The notes beneath the pieces are model-generated. The model had not been told where the DNA came from. It saw only the letters and a list, made by a program, of their open reading frames with translations, and did not search any database. From contig OY754969.1 in the NCBI GenBank assembly GCA_963576475.1, positions 27,682,388 through 27,746,387 on the forward strand: 64,000 nucleotides of DNA, given 5' to 3'. The translations under genes were made by a program, and so were the position numbers. The DNA comes from Molanna angustata (lineage: Eukaryota > Arthropoda > Insecta > Trichoptera > Molannidae). Below are positions 1 through 10,400 of this stretch, in pieces (positions within the stretch are counted from its first letter, which is position 1; every line of letters starts with the position of its first letter).

Positions 1-1228
1 TATATATGTAGGCAGAAGCGGAATTGCTCATAGTGGCGAAAATTTTGGCTTGCCTATGAATATTATGTTAAATTCAAGAACTAATATTTTTTAATTTGTT
101 TTATTGTAACCATACTACACGATTAAAAATAGAACCATATGTAGATACGGTGCTTTACTGGGCCACAAAAATATATAACTATTATTTTGGCATGTGAATG
201 AACAATGATGTTAAAAAAAAAATTTGATTTTCGATATTGCTCAATTTTTTTCAGGGTTTGTCTAGTCTGAAGGTTCTAGGTACACCCCTGTAGGTAGGTA
301 CTAACGAAAAATAGTTCTTTTACATGAAAAATCTTTTTCTGAGACATAGATCTCTTTTATCAATCAATTTAAAAAAGTGATAATATGGTTAAAATATTTT
401 TTTTCTTTTTCAATCCACACTTCAATGTCTCTCGGTCCTTTCCGTTTATATAATCCAATTATTTAATGATTTCTTAAAAAAAAACTTAAAGCGTCGATAT
501 TGGTCAAAACAAACGCAAACATGCGAAAAGATTCAGTATCTATTTGAAATTAGGTAGGTACATCATTAACTCCAAACCGCAAAAAAAGTGGCCTCCAATT
601 ATGCCTTTGAAATGCAGGATTCACTTCCATATAATTATTTAATTATTTTAATGATATCGAATAGTGTAAGGGAGTGCATTATACAGAAAATTACATAAAA
701 ATATAATATACCATAGACATCTATCGGTCATCTGTACAATTTTTTAACATCAAATATGTAAAACGTATGAAATATCCCCAACGGCCATCTATCGGTGATG
801 TATAAAACAATTTAGTGCAAGAAGCAGTTCTTTTTCTCCGTTAATAAGTTTTTTTTTTAAAAAAATTGAAATAAACTTCATTATTAATAAGTACAAAAAA
901 TTCTCATTTATATAATAATATTTTCAACGAGTTGTAATAGTTTATTGCGTATGAACTTACACGAAAAAATTATACTGACATCTATTTTTAATTCCTGAAA
1001 TTAAAATAAGTAAAAATATGCGCAACATTGGCTATTTAAAAAACTTCACAGTTTCATGCATAGGTGTCCCAAAAAATAACAATAAAAAAAACCAAAGAGA
1101 AGGTATAACAACCGTTTAATTGATTACATTTCTAAAATGTTTTATCGTCACGTATTTAATGCGTAAACAGCGTAGCGTACACAGATAAATAATAGGATAT
1201 GAAAAAAACACATTTATAAAGATACATC
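1..1228. other. AT-rich flank, no gene seen
   Basis: Non-coding AT-rich sequence beyond the 3' end of the TTC29-like gene. Two copies of catctatcggt (about 718 and 787) stand out; nothing else was recognised. Confidence 0.5.
1155..1160 (-). terminator. possible polyadenylation signal of the TTC29-like gene
   Basis: ATTAAA on the minus strand about 70 bases past the stop codon. In DNA this AT-rich the hexamer is expected by chance, so the call is weak. Confidence 0.25.
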
Positions 1229-1473
1229 TTACACATCAGTTTCACCTTCTAGAAAAGAAACTCCGTGATGCGATTCTTTTTTTTCTGTTGTCATTTCCTG
1301 CAAATCATTCACAGATATCGTTATTTCCTCTTCAGGTAAGCCTACCTCTTCTATTGGCTCTTCCATCCAACTTGAATTCTTTTCCAGTTTCCACTCGATT
1401 ATTTTAACTCGAGATTCCATAACAGTGTTGCATTTGTCTAGTTCCCGAAAGTATTTTTCGATAAACTCTTGAC
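1229..1473 (-). CDS. TTC29: TTC29-like terminal exon with stop
   Basis: Acceptor TTTAATTCAG joins exon 8 in phase 1. The product runs QEFIEKYFRELDKCN, then an acidic tail (EEPIEEVGLPEEE) and ends FLEGETDV followed by TAA at 1229-1231. An ATTAAA on the minus strand at 1155-1160 could serve polyadenylation. Confidence 0.58.
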
Positions 1474-4400
1474 CTGAATTAAAGCAAACTAAATCATTAC
1501 GGCAAAAGTCATTAGATAAAATTATACAAATAATAATTCAAACTCTTATTTAGGATATGTTTACTCCTAAATTTTTTGGATCATTTATAATTAAAAAAGT
1601 TTAATAAATGACTTTCTAATTTTCGAATGGCTCGTTTCTTAGGACAGACTTGAACAATACTTTTACAAGCAATCAATCAACTGATTTAAGTAGTTAATTG
1701 TTTTTTTCCTGCAGAATTCGACTAAGTAAAGAAACAATTAATTATTTATATTGATTATGATCTGGGACCAGTTAGTTGCGTGGGGAGTGTTATTTATGTT
1801 TTACTCACAGTAAAAGATTAGACTGTCGACAGCTCCAAGTCAATTGCATATAAGTAGTTAGATACTGCTGACGAAAAAAAATAGAAATTCGAATATTCCG
1901 AACGTCTCGTACTTTTAGGAATCATTTCACTAGGGAATTGTTGTAAATGGACAGGTACCACAGCCACTTCATTGTCAAATGAGAAAAACTTCGCAAACCA
2001 AATTTGATTGTATGTATGTTGATACATACCTACCTATATAAAATGAAATTGATTACTTGTGAAGAGCTATACCTACTTAAGTAATAGTTTTATTTTATTC
2101 GAAGTTAGGTATACAATATCAATTTCAGATATCATAATGGTTGTTGCATAATCTAAAGGTTGTTTTAGTTAATTTATTTTATAGGTGTTATCTTCTCGGG
2201 CAACAAACAGGTAAGTCAAATATTAGTTTAACACGCACCCAATAAGAAGTTGTCAAATTCTGGAGACTTACGATACTAATCGCCTCACAAATCCAGATTA
2301 AAAACCTACCTACTAATTTGGTGTCTCCACCAAATAGGAAAACATCTTCCCCGGGACCGAATTCCTTCTCTGTAGAGTCACCAGAAAATAAGTATTGCTG
2401 GTATCTCGGTAGCATCGGCCCAAAAACTGAACAGAATCGCCTGGAGATATTTTGTCGCAGAAATGGCTTATCAAGATGGACACGTCCTTCAAGAATGAAG
2501 AACACGAATACGAACAGAGAAAATATGAGATATCACACTATATTTAGGTACCTTTTGCAATTCCGTACATACATCGCAAGTGGCTCAATTCACATCTGTG
2601 TGTGTTTTCCAAATACGTTGTCATCATTAAACCACCTTCGTTAGTGTCGTCTTCAGTCACTCCATCGTCGAGAAAATATGATATGGTTATCGTTTTTCTT
2701 CTTCGTTGCCTTTTCATTTTTTTATCATTGACTCCATCGAAAATTATGCTAGATTTTCTTCTGCTAAAGTCAATAGCTTCGTTAACTGTTTACAGTAAAA
2801 ATACATAATTAAAGAGCCTTTTTTTTTATACGGCGCCGGCCGACAACTTGTTAATAATACTCAAGTAAGTATTATTACCATTACTCAATTCCTCAAAAGA
2901 ATTCGCAGATTAATGTGTACCTTCTGTAAATTATTTAGAAGATCAAAATAAAAGGAAACTAAAGCACCGATCAAGCTTTCGATTGGAAATAAATTCACCC
3001 ATTCAGGCTTTGAGGAGGTCCCTCTAATAATAATCAATAAGAATAAAATAATTATAATAAACACTTCCTTGCACCCTGTGCAAGTGGCGAGTTTATTGCC
3101 GTATGGCAATTTCTTCCAACTAACCGGTGTTTCCAGCCCAGAGAAGCAATATTAGTTCCCCCAACAGAGGAGAAATTAATTTAAATAAATTTCTCCTCTG
3201 TTGGGGATCGAACCCAAGACGCCCGCATAGAAACCAAACAAACGGCTTATCGACTATGCCACCATCAATTGCCGATTTTTATCTTTAAAAAAATATTTTA
3301 CGATTCTCTGTGTATTACCGTTTTTTGAAATTTTGGAATTATGCCAGTGGCTGACATAATGAAGGGCAGTATAAGGTATATTATTTAACGAGAATGCCAA
3401 TGTCTTTTACTAAAGCGATGTATTTGATATTTTTTAATCAAATTATTTATGTAGTAGAATACCATTATAAATTAAAATGAAAAAATCATATTTTTTTGAC
3501 TCTACATTTTAATTTAAAGTTGTCGATACCTAGCTATTTCGTTCTGCGAGGACATTTTCAAGACTATCCTTTGCGCGTTGTGAGGATTTAAGATTTTTAT
3601 TTAAAGATTTTCTTGTCTCAGACATCACAATAAATTTGTAAGTATATGTAAAGGCTTACGTGAAAAGTTGAGGCTTGGATGTCTTTCCACGTTTGGACCA
3701 CCACTTATTACTTTATCAATGTTTCTTGGTCTCGTTGACAAAAGGAATCCCGTAGTCTCTTGACCGCACACTATCTTATTCTTAAATTCTTCTATATTCA
3801 ATCTGATTGTCTCTCTCCGACTCTTTGCATTGGCAAACATTATTGTGTTTCGATTAAATAAATTCGATCTTATATCTGCAATGCTAATTTTCTTTTCCAT
3901 GGTTGTATCGTTATTCACCTAGAAAAGGAAAGTATCATTTTATACTTTTTTTAATCTACATACTTACCTACGTTTATTAACATGACGTTTATTATACGGC
4001 AGTATTTAACTTATTATTATATCAAAGGTCTTTGTAAGGTATGTGATAAGCTAGCCTTAATTCCAAAATCATGGCCATGGACGAAAAGATAAATAAGAAT
4101 CTGGAATTGGTATTTCGTTGAAAATAGACTAGTAGATAAAAGCAAAACTTCTCGGCATATGAGAGAGTTGTGCAACTAACACCAGTCGCATCCATGTTTT
4201 AAAATACAGTCCAAAAAACAACAAACACGAGTAATATTGTTCTAATGTAAGCGATTGTTGATAGATTGTTGTAATTATGTAAAAACTGACACGTTTCAAG
4301 CCCTATGAAATGTTTGTGCAACGCAAGAACGCAGCCATTACTCTACCAACATACACACTATGTTTACCCTGTTTTTATTTTCAAATAAAAAGAAATTGAT

Positions 4401-7400
4401 TATTTTTTTTTTACTAAAAATTAAATATATTATTTAAAATAGAAACTACCAACGTGCATAACTGCCCCACCAAAGCATCCGTAAGCATTGAGAAGCAGTT
4501 CGGAGGCTTCCTGAGGTCTACCACCCCTCACCATCAGCTCTCCCAGCCTCCAATGAGCGTTGGCCAGCCATATGGAGAGATTGTTTTCTCGTGCGAGCTC
4601 CAATATCTGTTCAAGAAATTCTTTAGATTCGTCAATCTTTTTCATCCTGAAAAAAATAGTTTATTTTTGTTAAATAAGTATATTAAGTATTGTTTAAAGG
4701 TATCGTTTAAAGGTAGGTACTCAAATTCTTCGAACAAGGCGTTTGTTTATTTTAATAACTTTATATAAAGAGTGTTCCCTTTCCCTTGAATAAAGTTATA
4801 CCCAAACATCTTGAACTTTTTGCCGGGAAGGGGGGCGATTTGCACGTAAACTAACCAAGCAAACAGACACAAATTCGCACTCTGTGCAACAGGAAGCTCC
4901 TTCAAGATGTTTGGCGAAAGTTATACCCACATACATGCCATCACGCCATGTCCCTTGCGGGGTGGGCAAAGATAACCGAACGCCACATTTTCTATCCTGG
5001 CACTCATGCATCGTCTCATACGTATTCGTCTATTGCTCACACTTCTTACATTTCCGTCTTTCAAAACATCGTTGTCATTGTAAAATACATTGTCGTGCCA
5101 TCCCTTTCTTGGGCGTCCACGACCTCTCATTCCAATCCTTTCCGCTCTGTATATTTTCTTCGTCAGGCGCTCCTCATTCATACTCACCATGTGACCAAAC
5201 CATCTAAATGTGTTCACTTTCATTCTAGTAATGACATATTTCTTCCGATATACCTAACTTAACTTTAATAATCTTTAGCACCCTTATACCAGCATTTTTC
5301 TGTATTATGTCTTTTATTTTAAATTGTTCAATTATTGTTTGAATCATTTTTTTGTATTTATATAAATTATTAAATAAAAAAAACCTACTTTTGTAAGGCT
5401 AATGCTACATTGATCAGCGCTTCGCATATTCCTTCAATATTCTGTAGTTTGACTTGAATGGCCAGAGCTTCGTTGAAATCATCAAGTGCAGCTTTAAATT
5501 GAAATAACAATATGTTACATTGACCTCTCTCGGTAATAGCTTCTGCATATTTTTCTTCTTTATTTGCTGCACAAGATTAATAAGGAAATCAGAAAATTAG
5601 TAATCAATAATTATATTCCTTATAAAATATACATATCTACTTACCTAATTTTAGATATTTTAGCATTAGATATTTAATTTCAATACATTCCTATTTTGCA
5701 ATAAACCAGAGTTTTTACTAGTTTGCGAATATACTGTGTTATAGGAACGAGTGGGTTGTGACCAACGCTGTACTCCTCACTACCTTGAAGTATTCAAATC
5801 TTGTATGGGAATTTTCAGCTTTTTCATGAAAAGAGTTTATTAAATTATTTTTGATTACAACAATATTTAATATTTTTTAAAAAAGTGATATGACTTTTAG
5901 CAATTTTAAAATAAATATATCAAATTTACATAAGTTCCATGACTTTATCTTATGGGGTCTAAGCGATTATTTGATATACAAATATGCAAAATTTGAAAAT
6001 AATCGAATGAGTACTTTAGTCTATTTCGATGAAGTAGAATAAACACACACAGATATACTGTTTATTTATTAATCTTTATGTACATAGTATAAAAACAAAT
6101 ATACTGCCAATTTCTTTCCTTAGATTTACTTACCTTCTGAAGCTCTTTTGACAGCCAATTGACTTGCTCTTAGTGCTTCTTGGATATTTAGAACCTTCAA
6201 CTCTTTGCAAATCTTCAAATACATGTCCCTCAAAAGCAAACATACGGCACAGAACAATGTTTGCTCCGAGTCACCATGACCCTCTTTAAATTTCCATTTG
6301 TCCTTTAAAATACATATTTTTCATAATTATTAAAAAAAATGGAACCACCAATAATTGACACATGAAAATATTTAATGTATAAAAAAATATTTACCATTCC
6401 TAAAGACATACGTCGAGCTTGTATCAAATGTGTTGCCGCTGTTTGAGGATCTTGTTCGGGATCTTTATGAAAGGAAGGTCGACACAAGTCAGATTAATTC
6501 ATATGCTTACTAACTAAATATGTATAAAAATATAATGTACATAGATACAATTTGGTGATCACGAGGATGACAAACTATGAAAAACACTCTTTGTAAAAAA
6601 AAAAAAAAAAGGAAGTAAACGCCTTGATCTCAGGCAATATGTATATCTTGAACTTAAATGAAAATATTTAAGTACAAAATAATATAATGTAATACATATT
6701 TTAATAGGCGTACAATTTAATTGATTTATTATGCATGGTTAAGGTAAATATGTACACATAATCACATTAATTTATTGGATCTTATTTGCTGAAGTAGTTT
6801 ATAGTACCTATAAATAGATGGCGATAGAATGAAATAAAAGGCGATAGAAAATTATCATTTACACGCGGTTGTGAAATTTAATAAACTGATTTCCTTCAAC
6901 TTACGAAAACTGGAATGAAAATTCAATAACTCATATCGCATCTTTATTTTCATTTATCTTATATAGCTCAATAAACAGATATTTTCAATAAAATACAGTA
7001 AGGATAATCGGAAATTTAAGTTATAAATGTGCATGGATATTTTCAAGACCTCAACGCTAAGAATTGAACAAGTAAATAGAAAACAATTGAGGACACTCAT
7101 TTCAAAGTTTTTTTACGCTAAAATGTTGTTATAAAAAAAAAAATACTCCTGGTTATATGCAATAAGTGTACTTTGCATTATTGTTTACTTTGTATGAAAT
7201 AAAAAATTGTTTTGAAAACAGTTTTAACATGAATTGACATCGGGAATACACAAATTCTGATAGTTTCACAGCTAGAAGTTTCAGAGTGTAAAAATAGTTT
7301 ATTTATGTGGAATAGGGGTTTTCTAACTATGTACTAATATTTTATTTGGGTTGAAAGATAAACTTACAATTTTTCAGAAGAAATCTACCATATAAAAATC

Positions 7401-10400
7401 TGGCCTCAGCCTCTCGCTGTCCTCCGTCAATCTGTATTTCTTGAGCCAGTCCAAAGGAAACAAGCAGTAACCTCCTTACAAGCCACAACCATCCTTTTCC
7501 TTTGGCTGGACCTTTTTCTATAGGATCAATATAATAGCTTTTTCCTACGGCCATATCTAAAATACGATGAGCCCCGATACTTAGTTCGGTACTTTCTTTA
7601 ATTTTATCTTCTGGAAAAAAAACGAATTCTTTAGACACAACAACTCGAAGCAACGGTCTTTTACCTTCTCAGATTTATAAAATTCATATATTTTTGATAC
7701 CTTGAATATATACAATTCAACCTTAGGGTTGGAAATTAACCTAATAATATACGTAATAATAATCTGAAATAAAATGTGAAAACCTAAAATAAAATGTAAA
7801 ATAATAAACCCCATCAGGTCCAGGTCTCGATTCTCGTGATATTATATTTTTTTGTTTTATTTTCATCCTATCATAATGGCATCAAAAATGGTACAAATAT
7901 TAATTTTTCAATTCTATAAAAGTCAATCTCAAATTGAATTCCGAAGGCCCAAGAAAAATAAAAATTATTTGTGAAAATTTTGTATATACTTACCATGAAA
8001 AAAGACCTTGTTATACTCTCATATTAATAAATTGATATATTTTAAGATGTGTTATTTTAAAGATATGCAAGCTTTGTTTATTCAATATTTTTTTTTTTTG
8101 TTTATTCAATAATTTTTAATTGTCAATTGCAAACGTAATGCTATAATACATTTTTTTTGTTTCTTTTACTATTGACATTTATTTTGTGAAAGTCCTTCAA
8201 ATATGGCAAATGGTGCAATGTATTACTCTATTTTTATATCGTACATACATACATACATACATACCATCACGCAATGTCCCTCACGGGGTAGGCAGAGAGA
8301 ACCGAACGTCACATTTTTCTATCTTGACACACATTCATCGCCTCATCAACATTCATACATCGTCTTATACACGTTCGTCTGTTGTTCACGCTTCTTACAT
8401 TTCCATCTTTCAGAATATCGTTGACATGGTCATGCCATCCTTTTCTTGGGCGCCCCCGACCTCTTATTCCATTCCTGTCAGCTTTGTATATTTTCTTCGT
8501 CAGGCGTATTTCATTCATTCTCTCCAAGTGGCCAAACCATCTCAATGTGTTAACTTTCATTCTGTTAATTACATCTTTCTTCATCTTACATTCTTTCCTT
8601 GTATCTTCATTTCGAACTCTGTCATACATCGTTCTGTTACAAATTCTTCTAAGCGATCTCATTTCAACTGCATTTATTCTGCTTTCGTGCGACTTCTGCC
8701 ATGTCCAGGTCTCACTTGCATACGTCAGGGTTGGCACTACGATTGCGTTATGAATGGCAACTTTAGCATCTTTTGATATGTTGCGATCATTCATAACTGG
8801 TCTAAGTGCTCCATTCACTCTGTTTCCTGCCATAACTCTTCTTTCAATATCCTTATCAGGCCGTCCATTCCGTTGGAACATACTACCCAGATAGACATAG
8901 TCGTCGACTTGTTCAAGCCATTCACTCTCTACTTTTATTCGACACACTGTTCTGCTTTCACTCTTTTCAAAGACCATTACCTTCGATTTGCTGGCATTAA
9001 TTATAAGTCCATTTTCTATGCATCCTTCATATACCATACTTACAAGATATATCGTCCCTAGTTTTTTTTTGTCGTTTCTTTTGATTTTTTCGTTTTATAC
9101 ATAGCTTTATTTATATCTCGCATGATCATAATAATTTGGATAATTTAAATAGCACCGTTTTCATAAATATCTCACCTTTAGGGTGCTGAAAATTGATTTC
9201 CTACTATGTATCGTTTTTGCTCTCAATACAAATCTGAAAATCTTTAAATGGAAGAAATATATTCGGTTTATTTAAGAGTATGTGGGAACTAGTTCCATGG
9301 TTATTTGGTCCTGCCATAGCAAACGCCTGATTGTTTATTTCAGATAATTTTCCCACCATGGATAGATCACGGAACGACTTAAGGAACAATTTTAGTGACT
9401 GATATTATAAATGAAATGATTTTTGGTTTACCAAAAATTAATTTTTTTAGGTCGTTTAAGTAGGTATTCATAAAAAAATATCCAAAGAAGGTTTAACAAG
9501 ATGAAACAATTAATTTCAGTAATATATAATTTATTTTTACGTATCAGGTAAATCTCCAGTCTCTACAATTAAACAAGCATGAATTTATCAATCAAGTAAC
9601 TATAATTTTTTACTTAATATAATTTTTCATTGGTGGGTAAGTTCCTACCTACAAATATTGGAAAATCTCTTGCTGATTAATGTGATCATTTTAATACATA
9701 AAAATTTAAACCTTATTTGTGAAAAACATATTCCATTAATATACTAAAATCATGGAATTATGTAATCGGTTTGAATCGACAGTTTAAATACATCACTATT
9801 CTCTACCGATGTGTCAAAGAATTATCAAACGAAAGAAAAATGGTCTCCTTACTTTGATTCTTGGCATTTTCTGCTTTTTCGAGGATATCTCTCAGTACGT
9901 CCAGAAAGGTTGGACAACTTTTTAAACTGCGCGTAATCTCTAAATCATCATAAGCTATAATTTTTTCATTTTCTTCAAACAGTTCTTCGATAAATTTCGG
10001 TGCTTCAACGAACCCAGATTCTCTAAGTTCATTCACAACGCATACATAATGCGGTTGTCGAAATCTAAAACATCAATTATTATCCTTAGGTTTTAATATA
10101 GCAATCATATTTTATAGAAACTTCAGAGTTATGTGTACAACTCTGTATAATGTTCTGTATAGACTACTAATGCTTGCCAGAAATGATTGAAAATTGGGCT
10201 ATTGTATATTCCAAAATCATCCAAATATTTGTTTCAATTCAAATTTAGATGGGTGGTGGCAGAGCGGCTAGCGCGCTGGGCTTGAAATCCAGTGGTCGCG
10301 AGTTCGAATCCTGCCACGACCGATTTCGTTCACCTATAGCACAAGCATTTATGCTTAATTATGGGAATGTATGAGGATGTATATGTACTTTTTACTACAA

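Noticed and set aside
2318..2505. Minus-strand frame with RYQQYLFSGDSTEKEFGPG
   Set aside because: Its downstream half runs into a family B SINE and its head overlaps the degraded tRNA-like region. No exon borders fit the flanking gene.
3529..3624. 31-codon minus frame starting MSETRKSLNKNLKSS
   Set aside because: Lies in the last intron of the TTC29-like gene; exons 8 and 9 join in phase without it, and there is no homology.
10251..10322. tRNA-Ser gene (TGA anticodon)
   Set aside because: A and B boxes are present, but a SINE body follows, a second copy exists at 41215 with another anticodon loop, and the long variable arm of tRNA-Ser is missing.
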